DNA from: Lates calcarifer
Lineage: Eukaryota; Chordata; Actinopteri; Centropomidae
Length of the DNA: 64,000 nucleotides
Direction: 5' to 3'
Assembly (NCBI RefSeq): GCF_001640805.2
Contig: NW_026116067.1
Location: 1-64,000 of the forward strand
Both the position numbers and the translations under genes were made by a program. Of the stretch, positions 1-11,000 are shown piece after piece (the stretch's first letter is position 1; each line of letters begins with the position of its first letter). The notes below the pieces were generated by a model. The model ran no database searches, was not told where the DNA came from, and worked only from the letters and a program-made list of their open reading frames with translations.

Positions 1-44
<44 letters not shown>

Positions 45-78
45 TCAGAGAGAGTCAGAGAGAGAGAGAGAGACACAG
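1..78. repeat. (GA)n microsatellite
   Basis: Almost pure GA dinucleotides with a few CAG interruptions, at the left edge. On the minus strand it lies in the intron just downstream of exon 4 of the methyltransferase-like gene. Confidence 0.9.
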
Positions 79-154
79 AGAGACGTCACATGATGCAGGA
101 GGAAACACAGGAAGTAAAATGTTACAGCAGGAGTGTGTGTGTGTGACCTCTGAC

Positions 155-626
155 CCCGTACAGCACAGCTCCCAGTCTGGATCCAACGTCCACCAACGTC
201 CAACCGCTCAGGTCTGGGAGAACGTTCAGGAACAAGAACTGAAGCTCAGACACTGAGAAGGAGTGAGAGATGAAGTCTGAGGAGAGGAGGAGGGAGGAGG
301 AGGGGAGGAGGAGGAGGAGAGGGAGGAGGAGAGGAGGAGGAGAGGAGGAGAGGAGGAGGAGAGGAGAAGGGGAGGAGGAGGAGAGGAGGAGGAGGAGGAG
401 AGGAGGAGGAGGAGAGGAGGAGGAGGAGGAGAGGAGGAGGAGGAGAGGAGGAGGAGGAGGAGGAGGAGGAGGAGGAGGAGGAGAGGAGGAGGAGGAGGAG
501 GAGGAGGAGGAGCTAACAGTCAGTCTGGGATCATTTAGTGATGAACTCTCTGTTGTGGACATATGGAAAGACTGGACTGTGTGTGTGTGAGTGTGAGTGT
601 GTGTGTGAGTGTGAGTGTGTGAGTGT

Positions 627-661
<35 letters not shown>

Positions 662-811
662 GTTCCCACCCAGAGGTGCGCTCCTGTGTGAGCCACAGGT
701 GAGGCAGTAGGTGCGGCTCATGGCTCCCTCCTCACACAGAGAGTCCACCTGCTCGTCATCGTACAGGAAGCTGTCCACATGGACGGTGGGCTGCGACCGC
801 TGCTGCATCTG

Positions 812-844
<33 letters not shown>

Positions 845-1201
845 TCACTACCTGAGCAGGTTTACACTGTGGTGTGTTCACTGACTGCAGGAATTAAGCT
901 CCTCATAATCACATCAAACATGAAGAGACTGTATCCGTCAGACACAGGTAATGGAGTACACACATGAAGTAGTATTACAGGTACTCAGTTACTCTTCACC
1001 CCTGATGTTTGCTCCTGTACTTTTCACCCTGCTGTAGTACTGGTTTGCAGTATCGTGTAGTATTACTGCAGTACCCTGAGCTGTGCGGCGGTCTCACACG
1101 GTAACATGGCGTCCGGCGGCAGACTGGCTCTCAGGTCGTCTGCGATGCTCCGCAGCATCACCTTCCTGTTGTCCAGCAGCAGCTCGTCCAGCTCGTCTGC
1201 A

Positions 1202-1268
<67 letters not shown>

Positions 1269-1564
1269 GCCGTCTGGGTAATGTAGTCACAGTCAGTCAG
1301 TGGTTTATATGAAGAGAGACGGTGGCTCCTCGGGTTCATACACAGTCTGTTGTTGTTTCTAATGGAAGTGATTGTGTTAAATCACGTGATGACTGAGTCT
1401 GTACTGAGTCTGGACCTGATCTCAGACCCTGAATCAGACCATGTGCAGCAGCAGGTGAGGCGGTTACCTGAGTTTCGGAGCCAGTCCAGGAGTTTCGGGA
1501 GCTCGGACGGACTCACTCTGCTCAGCAGCTGCTTCAGCTCCGATTTAGCTTCAGAGAAGTTCAT
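155..1564 (-). CDS. 5' part of a split gene, methyltransferase-like (uncharacterised)
   Basis: Four exons read leftward: 1564-1468 (ATG start), 1196-1075, 808-670 and 276-155. They join in frame (phases 1, 0, 1, 0) into 160 residues, and the gene continues off the left edge. Each junction has GT/AG signals. The N-terminus starts MNFSEAKSELKQLL and is acidic and helical. The middle has a YCLTCGSH stretch (two cysteines and a histidine). The end, LVDVGSRLGAVLYG (about residues 147-160), resembles motif I of class I SAM-dependent methyltransferases (hydrophobic residues, D-x-G, then glycines). That assignment is inference, because the catalytic part is outside the window. I do not recognise the orthologue by name. 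Introns 1-3 are short (271, 266 and 393 bp) and largely simple repeat. An alternative is a vertebrate-conserved protein of unknown function with a Rossmann fold. Confidence 0.72.
278..512. repeat. GGA/CCT purine-pyrimidine tract in intron 3
   Basis: About 235 bp of GGA, GAGG and AGGAGG units, all purine on the plus strand. On the gene's sense (minus) strand it is an uninterrupted pyrimidine run that abuts the 3' splice site at 278-277, so it serves as an oversized polypyrimidine tract. Long open frames through it (poly-E/R or poly-S/P/L) are artefacts of a stop-free repeat. Confidence 0.93.
579..661. repeat. (GT)n/(GTGA)n microsatellite
   Basis: GT dinucleotides with GAGT interruptions, occupying the donor-side half of intron 3 of the minus-strand gene. 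Confidence 0.92.
811..840. repeat. (CA)n microsatellite
   Basis: Pure CA run directly upstream (minus sense) of the exon 3 acceptor. In sense orientation it is a GT run ending in the CAG splice site. Confidence 0.92.
1204..1266. repeat. (CA)n microsatellite, about 31 units
   Basis: Uninterrupted CA repeat just upstream (minus sense) of the exon 2 acceptor at 1197-1198. Confidence 0.95.
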
Positions 1565-3340
1565 GTTGAACCGCAGAGATCGGGATCCGCCGGGAAACCG
1601 GACTAAGAGCGGGTCTGAGTCCAGGCTGCGGCTCCACTCTGCTGCTCACAGGAACGGGTCTGAGCCTTAAGGTGGACCGTGAACCAGACGTTTGTCTCCA
1701 CAGCCATCAAACACTGAGGGTTGGCCTTAATCCACCTGTCACAGTGATGTGCAAACTGACGTAGGCACAGGTGCAAGTGACGAAGAACATTTAGGTTAAA
1801 TATCACACTGAGTTTTTCCCCTCAGATGTTCGGACGACCTTAAGAGACGTGTTTTTTTCCCCCTAAAACTTTATGAACAACAAAAAGTTTCAAGTGTTAG
1901 AGAGAGAATTCGTGTTGGTGGATGTTATTTATGCCGAACTGAAGAGCAGCTCTCTGTGGTTCAGAAAAGCTCCACAATTCACATTAATCTCGGTATTTAT
2001 TCCCGTAAAACCGAAGTGTTGCGACAATTTAGCGCAGATCTGAGCGGAGTTCAGTGTTAGCTTCAGTGCTACGGATCTCGCTAGCTAACCGCCTGACGTA
2101 ATCTGTAGGCACCGAAGCCAATACAGAACTCCGCTCATAAAACTACTGAATTATAAAATGACTGTCGCTGTACTGGACAAAAGTGAGCTCGTAGAGTTTT
2201 TCTGAAGAGTCGGGTTTAGCTCTTGACTTCGGCAAACTGACCAAAAGTCTGGCTTCCGAAAAACGAGAAGAAAGACGATAAAGAGAAGGAAGGGGACAGT
2301 CATCCAGTTTTTTCAAAGTTTTTCACAGTGATGCAAAGTGTGTGATGGAAACTTGTATCTTAGCCCACAGTGAATTAGGCTGCGTTTACTGCCCCAACAT
2401 CATTTAATTAATATCTTCATAGACTGAGTGTTTACGTTTGGTCTTTTAGCCAATATTTAATCAGTGCAGACAAAATGTAGCAGCTCGTCATAGTCAGTCT
2501 GTCCCTTTGTCTCCCCACACCGCCACCAGTTACTGTCACTGCAGTGTATTTATACTGGCATACTGAGAAAAACACACATTACCTTTGACAAGTGTGACTT
2601 GATTTCTTTCAGCACTTTAAAGCGCCTAACAGCTGCTAGCAGCTGGTAGCATCAGCTAACAGCAGCTGGTAGCATAGCGTTTCGTCATAACATGCAAAAA
2701 CATCTAGTTTTAGTTGAAAAGCTTAATATTTTTTAAGGTGAATTCTACCATTAAAATGACATTTAAAATGTAGAAAATCTCAGTTAGCATGTTTCTTATA
2801 GAGGGTATCAGTCTTCCATCAAACAGTGAATCCCACCGTCTGCATTATGTATGTCTGACTGTACAGGGTTACACTGTCATGGCCTGTGGTCTTGGGGCCC
2901 AGTGTGATATCTTCTTCTATTTCATATTAAATATATTTACCAAAAATACAGAAACTCTGCAGCCACTTCATCTTAAAACTTAATAATCCAATGAAGCTCT
3001 CTCCTCAAATCTTCCAGGGATTTTACTCAGTTATAGTCAAACTGTTGCACTGTGTTCATACAGCTGCAGACAGGCCTCTTACACAATATCAGGAATTATA
3101 ACTGAAACGAAAGTCAACAGCATTTTACAGAAGAGCTCCACCCCTGATCTGACTCTCTGAAACAAACCAGGAAACAGTTTGTTCCTCGTCACTAAAGAGA
3201 GACACAGGCTGAAAAACATTCGATCAGATTCACCTTCAGACCAAACTAACAGCTTCCTCTGAGTGAGTCCAGCTACAGGAGAGAAAAGAGGAAAACTACA
3301 ACACTGCTGCTTCAACCTGCTGACTCTCCACACACTGAAG
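1565..3340. other. Intergenic region between divergent genes, probable promoters
   Basis: Holds the upstream region of the minus-strand gene and the 5' side of the TRIM gene. The stretch 1590-1660 and about 1980-2110 are relatively CpG-rich and could hold the minus-gene promoter. About 2620-2670 has a short tandem of AGCAGCTGGTAGCAT-like words. I see no coding exon. The segment before 3340 is the likely noncoding first exon of the TRIM gene, ending at the GTGAGT donor at 3341. Confidence 0.45.
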
Positions 3341-3449
3341 GTGAGTTTGACTAAAACCACCACTCAAAGTGAAAGTGAATCTCAGTGAAGTTAGTAGAGG
3401 AGGGAGGGGAGCCATGACTGACTGTACTTCCTGTCTGCTGTGTTTTCAG
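3341..3449 (+). other. Candidate 5'-UTR intron of the TRIM gene
   Basis: A GTGAGT donor at 3341 and a TTTTCAG acceptor at 3448-3449 bracket 109 bp; the ATG follows 15 nt after the acceptor. The intron contains AAGTGAAAGTGAA (3367-3379), which fits the IRF-type AANNGAAA core. Many TRIM genes are interferon-inducible, so regulation through this site is possible but unproven. Confidence 0.5.
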
Positions 3450-3464
3450 CTTCACTCAGACTAA

Positions 3465-4865
3465 ATGGCTTCCAGATTAGAGGAGGATCTCTGCTGTCCG
3501 GTCTGTCAGGAGGTCTTTAGAGATCCTGTTGTTCTGTCATGTAGCCACAGCTTCTGTAAAGACTGTCTGAAGAGATGGTGGAGAGAGAAACCAACACCAC
3601 AGTGTCCAGTTTGTAAGAGAAGATCTTCAAGGTTAGAACCACCTATAAACCTGGCCTTAAAGAACCTGTGTGAGTCCTTCTTACAGGAGAGAGATCAGAG
3701 ATCTTCAGAGGCTCTCTGCAGTCTGCACTCTGAGAAACTCAAACTCTTCTGTCTGGACCATCAGCAGCCAGTGTGTGTCGTCTGCAGAGATTCAGAAAAA
3801 CACTCCAACCACAGATTCAGACCCATCGATGAAGCTGCACGACAACACAAGAAGGAACTTCAGGAAACTCTGGAGTCCTTAAAGAAGAAGTTAAAGAGTT
3901 TAGAAGAAGTTAAAGTGAAGTTTGATCAAACAGCAGAACACATTAAGGTCCAGGCCCGACACACAGAGAGGCAGATTAAGGAGCAGTTTAAGAAGCTTCA
4001 CCAGTTTCTAGAAGAGGAAGAGGAGGCCAGGATGGCTGCACTGAGGGAGGAAGAGGAGCAGAAGAGTCAGATGATGAAGGAGAAGATGGAGGCTCTGAGC
4101 AGAGAGATAGCAGCTCTTTCACACACAGTCAGAGCCACAGAGGACGAGCTGAGAGCTGAAGACGTCTCATTCCTCAACAACTACAAGGCTGCAGTGGAAA
4201 GAGTCCAGCAGCGCCCCCTGCTGGAGGATCACCAGCTGCTCTCAGGAGCTCTGATAGACCAGGCCAAACACCTGGGCAACCTGACCTTCAACATCTGGAA
4301 CAAGATGAAGGACATGGTCTCCTACAGTCCTGTGGTTCTGGACCCAAACACTGCTGGTCCAGGACTGATCCTGTCTGAAGATCTGACCAGAGTGAGACAT
4401 GGAGAGAAACAGGAGCTTCCTGACAATCCAGAGAGATTTGATATTTACTGCTCTGTCCTGGGCTCTGAGGGTTTTAACTCAGGGACTCACAGCTGGGACG
4501 TCGAGGTTGGAGACAATACAGACTGGTCACTGGGTGTGTTAGCAGAGTCTGTCCAGAGGAAGGGAGGCATACGGTCTGGATTATGGGGAATATGGTTCTA
4601 TAAAGGTAAATACTCAGCATGGTCACCATCAGCTTCATTCACTGTTCTCTCAGAGCAGAAGAAGCTCCAGAGGATCAGAGTGAATCTGGACTGGAACAGA
4701 GGAAAGTTGTCGTTCTCTGATCCTGATACTAACACACACATACACACCTTCACACACACTTTCACTGAGAAGATGTTTCCATACATTTTCACTGTGGATA
4801 ATCTCCCAGTGAGGATGTTACCAGTGAAGGTCTCTGTGACAGTGGAACAGATCAGTCAGAGATAA
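3465..4865 (+). CDS. TRIM family E3 ubiquitin ligase (zinc-binding protein A33/NF7/TRIM35-like)
   Basis: Intact 466-residue frame in one coding exon. The RING finger is C11-x2-C14-x11-C26-x-H28-x2-C31-x2-C34-x12-C47-x2-C50, a complete C3HC4 set, so E2 binding and E3 ligase activity are expected. The B-box 2 has C85, H88, C96, H99, C104, C107, H113 and H116. Residues about 120-245 form a charged coiled coil for antiparallel dimerisation. PRY-SPRY spans about 286-466, with the LDPNTA, WDVEVGD and [10 protein letters not shown] signatures, and would bind the target. Loop residues [12 protein letters not shown] are encoded by a CA-rich stretch, which is common in fish members. The family is hugely expanded in teleosts, so a one-to-one name is unsafe. 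The start fits: [14 protein letters not shown] is the usual N-terminus. No lesions seen. Confidence 0.93.
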   Translation: MASRLEEDLCCPVCQEVFRDPVVLSCSHSFCKDCLKRWWREKPTPQCPVCKRRSSRLEPPINLALKNLCESFLQERDQRSSEALCSLHSEKLKLFCLDHQQPVCVVCRDSEKHSNHRFRPIDEAARQHKKELQETLESLKKKLKSLEEVKVKFDQTAEHIKVQARHTERQIKEQFKKLHQFLEEEEEARMAALREEEEQKSQMMKEKMEALSREIAALSHTVRATEDELRAEDVSFLNNYKAAVERVQQRPLLEDHQLLSGALIDQAKHLGNLTFNIWNKMKDMVSYSPVVLDPNTAGPGLILSEDLTRVRHGEKQELPDNPERFDIYCSVLGSEGFNSGTHSWDVEVGDNTDWSLGVLAESVQRKGGIRSGLWGIWFYKGKYSAWSPSASFTVLSEQKKLQRIRVNLDWNRGKLSFSDPDTNTHIHTFTHTFTEKMFPYIFTVDNLPVRMLPVKVSVTVEQISQR

Positions 4866-5192
4866 AGAGGATGATCAGATTTATAATGTTGTTTATTTCT
4901 TAAAGGGAAAAGTCAGAGAATTTAACGTCTTAAACTGCACCTGTCCTCCTGCTGTCTCATTATTCCAAAGCTCTGTTTATTTCTCTTTCACTTCTTTTAT
5001 TTCCGTCTTCTTCTTTTCTAGTTGAACTATTTGCTTTTTCTTTCTATTGTCAAACTTTTCATATGTGAAAAATGATTTCACTCATTTTCTGATCTTTATA
5101 TTTGGTTTGTTTTATTGATTCTGTGTCATTGTTGTTAAAAGTATTTTATTATTGTGACTGTGTGGAGCTGTGAAGAGCAGCAAACTGATCCA

Positions 5193-5198
5193 AATAAA
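5193..5198 (+). terminator. Poly(A) signal AATAAA of the TRIM gene
   Basis: Canonical hexamer about 330 nt after the TRIM stop codon, in an AT-rich 3' UTR with no other frame. It is the best-placed signal for this transcript. Confidence 0.55.
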
Positions 5199-5439
5199 AA
5201 AACACATTTATCAATAACTGCAGGTTTGATCAGCTGATCATTGTTCAGATTAAACAAACTTTGTTTTAAATTCTCGTCCAGATGATAAAGTTTCCAAACA
5301 TGAAAAGTGATTCATATTTAATTACATGTGTGAACAGTTTCATGTAGAATCCGTATGTTGAGATTATTCTGTCTGTAAAAGTGTTTTCATTCTTTCAACA
5401 ACTCAACATTTAAACTCATCAGAAATGTTTCCAGTCATC

Positions 5440-5880
5440 TTGATATTGATCACTCCTCTGTAGCTGTGTACACAGCTTTATCTGCCAAACTCCAGGCTTG
5501 TCTTAGGGACATTAAGGATGACATTAAGGATGACAAGCAACTTTCTACTGTTGAACTCAGATAAAACTGAAGTCATTGTACTTGGTCCTGAACACATCAG
5601 AAATAAACTTTCTAATGATGTAGTTCCATTAGACGGCATTGCCCTGGCTCCCAGCTCCACTGTAAAGAATCTGGGAGTCATCTTTGATCAGGATTTGTCC
5701 TTTAACTCACACATAAAACAAACTTCTAGGACTGCCTTCTTTCACCTGCGTAATATCACCAACATTAGACATTTTCTGTCTCAAAAAGATGCAGAAAAAC
5801 TAGTCCATGCATTTGTTACTTCAAGCTCTCACAGCACTGTGCTCAGTGTTAGAAATTCATCCTCTGCTCTACTTGAATAA
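5440..5880 (+). mobile_element. L2/CR1-type non-LTR retrotransposon fragment (RT C-terminal part)
   Basis: Translation of about 5470-5830 gives LSAKLQACLRDIKDD, then FLLLNSDKTEVIVLGP, NLGVIFDQDLSFNSHI, AFFHLRNITNIRHFLS and DAEKLVHAFVTSS. These are the thumb and post-catalytic motifs of fish L2-like reverse transcriptases. The YADD catalytic part is missing upstream, the frame is disrupted near 5520 (a duplicated ATTAAGGATGAC) and it diverges after 5825. It is a dead, truncated copy lying just past the TRIM poly(A) site. Confidence 0.8.
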
Positions 5881-6214
5881 ACAGCTCCCTGATTTGACTT
5901 TAGAGACATGTCTGCTGTGTTTTCTGTCTCAGGGACTGTAACTTTCCCCAGCTGCAGTTCTTCAGCAGGAAAAACAGGAGCAGATGAGTCCACAATATCT
6001 TAACTCAGACACTGGTTCAAGTAAAACTCCTTCAATAAGAGAAAATTCAATTCAGATTAATTTGATCCAGTCCAGTCCTGTAGGTGGCGCTGTGAGTCTT
6101 CAGTCTTTTAGACCCCTTAGAAAACTCCTGGTCCAGGAGTCCAGGAGAACTAATTTAACTCTTGATGGATTCGGAGAAAGAAAAACTACAAATGTAGTTG
6201 ATTTTTTTTTAAAA

Positions 6215-6356
6215 ATTGTCCAATCAGAGAGCGCGTCTCCTCCCTCACCACCAATCACAGTGAACACCTGCCAACTGACGTCAGCTCGTTCTGAAGGTAT
6301 CAAATGCGCGTTAACGGCTGTGTGACGTTCAGGATTTTACGTTAACTTTACATCTG
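6215..6356 (+). promoter_or_regulatory. Promoter and noncoding first exon of the HEAT-repeat gene
   Basis: Two CCAAT boxes (6220-6224 and 6251-6255) and a perfect CRE palindrome TGACGTCA (6276-6283) precede a GTAAGTGG donor at 6357. The spacing suggests transcription starting around 6300-6340 and a noncoding first exon ending at 6356. No TATA box is seen. The start site is inference; another possible donor is at 6848. Confidence 0.5.
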
Positions 6357-6886
6357 GTAAGTGGAAAAACTGACAGGTTAGCATTAGCTGGTGAGCTAGT
6401 GTTCATCACTGTAACAGCACTGGATGTGAGGTAAACCTGTCTGTGTCTGGAGTGTGGCTGAAGTTAGCTAACTTTGTGACTTCTCTTAGTTCTGACCACG
6501 GAGTCTGTAGAGCTAACCATGCTAGCTAAGTTAGCACCTTCCTCATTTACAGTTGGCTTCTCTCAGACCTGTTCCTCTCTGTGTGAGCTGTGTAACTACG
6601 TTATCTTTGATTTAAAGCATTCATTGTTAATGTGTGGTGTTCAGTGCCACCTGTCACACACACTGTGTAACTGCAGTTTAGTGTAGTTGTTTTTTAAGCT
6701 GTTACTCAGGCGTGTGTAAGTTGTAACTGTGAGCTCCTCTCATATATATATTGTTATAGCGTTGCCATAACAACGCCAAAAGCTCACCTACAGGTAACCG
6801 TGGCTCTACCTGTCTGCCTCCATCTCCACAACAGACAGAGCTTCAGGTGAGTCTGGATCCAGGAAGCCGAGGTCTTAGAAAGCAGA

Positions 6887-7089
6887 GAGTAGAAACACAA
6901 CGAGGCTGTAAAGGTGGACTGGTGAGTAGATGGGTTTTCATGTTAACGTCCCCGACAACCTCTGTAGTCTCATTTAGACACTCGTTAGCAACCGCCTTTT
7001 TTAAGACACGTAAAAGCTTCAAACATCAGGAGTGGGGGATTTACTGACCCATTTTATGTCGGAGAATCAAACCTGAAAATGTCTTGAGC
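6887..7089 (+). repeat. Dispersed repeat family R1, copy A
   Basis: A 203-bp block I read as identical to 49619-49821. A further piece (7202-7256, from ATGCTAACTGACC) matches the downstream part of copy B with a few changes, so copy A is interrupted by unrelated sequence. It lies in the first intron of the HEAT-repeat gene. No coding capacity; class unknown. Confidence 0.85.
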
Positions 7090-8015
7090 AACTAAAAAAA
7101 ACATATGATTAAAATTAAAGTTAAACTGAGACCAGTTAAAGTGATATCAGTAGTTAAGACAGCTCCAGGTCGAGATGGGGAGGTTTGTGATCAAGGTTGT
7201 AAAATGCTAACTGACCTCCAGGTTTTAGGATCAGTCCTGCACCACTCTGTTTACAGGGAAACTTTATGAAACTGGATTTTTTCTTATATACATCAACCAT
7301 GAAATCCACAGTCAGGATGTTTTCCCTAAGTGTTTTTATTCTTCTTTAGGTATATAGAAACATTTTGAGCGTAATTTATGTAATAACAGGAAATAATAAA
7401 CAAAAAACCAGTGAACAGATGATTAGTCATAATTTCCTCCTAATATGAAATCAATACTTGGACATTTGCCTGCAGGGGTCGTCTTCTATGGAAAAAACTG
7501 CTGCATTTCTGTCCATCTGTCGACCATCTTGGTTTTGAGAAATTTGTGTGTCTCCTCTTTCATCCTCTGAATGTTGTGTCAACTTAAATCGACTGGCCAG
7601 TGGGTGGAAGTGTATGAAGCAACCCTGTAGAGTCCACGGTGGTGGCTGATGGTCAAATCTACCACAAACCCCATCATATACAAGAACACAGCTTTTTAAC
7701 AGCTGTTGTACTGACCTCTGCATGAAAGGGTTAAACTGTCTTCAGCTTCTTTTCTTCAGCTGCTTCTATATTGTTAAGTCTGGACCAAACAGCAGGTAGA
7801 ACCTAAATCTGTTTTGAGCTAAAGAGGTGGTCTCAGTCCAGGTCAAGACTTAAAATGATCCTTGTGTATTTTGGACTGGTGCTTTCTGTAGCTGCTCAGT
7901 TCAGTTTGTGAACATGGCGGTTCTGTCTTCCTGTTGTTGTGGATGTTTGTATCGTGGTTTCAGATTCGTTCCAGTCCTGTTAAAGTCTCATGTCTTGGTT
8001 GTCTCTACAGGTGAC

Positions 8016-11000
8016 ATGGATCCACATGGAGCCGTCTCCGGTTCAGCCTCCATCCACTCTCAGAGATCACAGCTTCTTTATCAGAGGTTTCTGAGCGATG
8101 CCGCTGCCGGTCTCACCTTCTCCCCCGACACAGAGTCTGGTACTGACAGAGTCTCATACAGCCAGGCCGACTTCAGACACTTATTCAGGCCCACTGGAGT
8201 CCTGAGACCAGTTGCCAAGAGGCCTGTAGAGAGGAGGCATTATAGAGCATCTCCGAGGCTGAAACACCAGCTGGCTCCAGGATCCAGATTGTTACCACTG
8301 TTACCAGAGTCACCAGAGTCTGTGGATCATTCAGACCCCCAGAGGACAGGACTGCTGCAGGACTCCTGCAGGAGAACCAGGGGGACAGAGGTCCAACCAG
8401 TCCACAAGGGGGCTCATAAAACCCAGATCATCTTTAAAGACTCAAACTACACCAGAAACCTGCAGAGGCGGTCCCACCCAGACCTGAAGAACAGGACCAC
8501 ACACACCCCCAAGAGTGAGTCGACAAATACGTTCGTTTCGGGTGTGATCAGGTGGAAACAAGTTCATTTGGTTTTAACTGTTTATGAACAACAACAGATG
8601 TGTGTTTCTGTTTGTGAATGACCGCAGAAAGCCTGAACAGAGACCTGAATGACCTCCAAGACCAGGACCAGACCGGGCGACGACAGTCAGGTAGGAAACT
8701 GTATTTACCATCAAGTTCTTCTGTTTTCACCAGGTGGTAACTGATACTGGAGGTCGAACCGACTGGTCTCCTGTTGGGTTCCAGATTCTGCAGGTTCAGA
8801 TCCTGATGGCTGGGTAGCTGCACAGTCTGAAGTCCTGGATGGAGACCACAGCAGGGGGGTCATCCAGAGACTGTTAGCACAACTATTCCATGACGACCAA
8901 CCAGAGGACCTGGACCAACCTCCTGATGTCCAGTCGGTGGTTTCACAGCTCGTCTACCTCAGCAACCAGACGGTCAGAGCCCCCTGCTGGGCCAGGGCCC
9001 AAGGCCTAAGGTCTAGGGGTCTAGGGTCTTGGGTTTTGCTAAGATTTTATCAGTGCTGCTATTTATTATCAATACTCTCCATTGGTCTCTTTTTATTTCT
9101 TGGTTGATTTGTCTGAATGCAGTGAAAGTGAGTCTCAGCTTCAGAGCATCAGTAAAACCCTGTCAGTGATCCTGGAAACGTGAGTTAAACTGGTCGTCTT
9201 CCTCCTGCAGCCTCTTGTGCGCTCCCTGCTGGCGGAGCAGCTGAACAGCGCTGAATCCAGGACCAGACTGTTGGCCTGCACCACTTTGTCCAGACTCAAA
9301 GGGCCCGTTAATAAGGTCCACAGCCTCCTGTTCTTTATCTAACTCAGTAAAATAAAGAAACGAGTCCGTCGGTTCGTCTCATTTAAACCGTGTTCTGTAA
9401 CAGGATGTCGTTCAGAAGCTGATCCACCTGATGTGGAACGACCACAGTGATCCGGTTCGACTCGCTGCTGCAGAGACGCTGATGAAGCTGGGAAAAGTGC
9501 AGGACGTTCACAACCAGATAAGGTACCAGACAGTGAACAACACAAACACACTTCCAGTCAGTCTGTAAGTAAGTAGTCCTGGGATGGATTCTGACGGCTG
9601 GTTCTGAGTCAGTAAAATACGGATTTAATAAGCTCTGTTCTGAAGTCTTTGATTCTCGATCTGCCTCACACCACAGGATTTATCCCAGATTCAGTCCCAG
9701 CAGTCAGAGGAAATCTGGTCTGGGACCTTGGTCCATACAAATGTTTGGCCAAGATTATCTGGTAATGTGAGGGGTTTAAAGATCCTTCTTGCAGTCTCAC
9801 CAGGTTCGCCAGATAATATCAAACATTTAATACCTATGAGTTAAGATCTGGATGATTCTGAGTACATCAGAGGGAGACAGGTGTGACAAGCTAATGTTAG
9901 CCCTGGAGCAGCTGATGATTCTAGCCCTTGAGGCTGATGTTGTAATGTCGGTCTTGTGCAGTTGACTGAATATCTAAGAGGTAGTTGTTGGTTTCAGGCT
10001 GAAGCTGGAGGATGTTCGGGGGCTGCAGGGCAGGACGGCTGCTCTGAACCTCCTCAGCAGCCTGAAGTTAACGACGGCGACGCTGCTGGAGTCTGTTGTC
10101 TCCTGCTTCAGAGATGAATTCAGCGCTGTGAGGAAACAGGCCTGTGAGACGGCTGCATCTCTGCTGCTGAAGGAGGAGACAGTAAGACCAGAGGAACCAG
10201 GGCTGAGTTTAGTTCCTGTTTCAGGTGTTTAAGAAGTCTCTGCTGCTGGGGGGTCAGATTGGCTCAGGTCGTGTTCAGACACATTGTTTGTAGGACTGAC
10301 TGTGATCGGTCAAACGGACACTGCAGCTGCTTCAACTTGTGTACAGTTTATTTGCTAAAACGTGTCGATGTTGGGATGAAGGTCGGACATTTCTCACTGT
10401 TTATTAATGTTAAAGACAAAGTCAGGCTTAAAAAGAATAACACGTAAGTGAAACAGTGAAGAAGAGTTTCATGGCGTCATAGATCCAAAGCAGAAATAAA
10501 GAGCGGTGAAGATTAAACAGTGATGTTCATGCCAACAGAGTCATCCTGTTGTTGGTTGTATTTACTGTCCACTCACACAGTGAGTCTTTTGAAGGGACTC
10601 CCTTGAAATGTTCCAGAGATTGAGAGGAACAACCTGAAAACATAACTCGACCAGGCCCGAGTGTCGTCAGTACCGAGGCATAAAAACTGTACAAGTGCCA
10701 GATTTTCTGAAATCCTTTCTGTAAAAAAACCTAAAGCTAAAAACAGACGTCTCCACTCTTTCAGCCTCTGTGAAGTCTCTCTGCAGCTTTCTTTTCTCTG
10801 CCAACAGAAGAGCTAAGAAACGTCACCAAACCCTCAGGATAATCATTTAGAGTTTGCAGCAGTCTGTACCAGGCCTGTGGAAAACTGCCTTAATGCAAAC
10901 ATAAGCTGCTGTGGAAATACTTCACTCAGCTCATCTTCCTCCTGGATTAAAGACCTTTGTTGTTGGTTTGAATCCAGGTTGTGAGTCGTCTGCTGGAGCG

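Noticed and set aside
122..835. 237-codon minus-strand frame rich in Ser, Pro and Leu
   Set aside because: It fuses two genuine exons through an intron of microsatellite; consensus splice sites remove the repeat.
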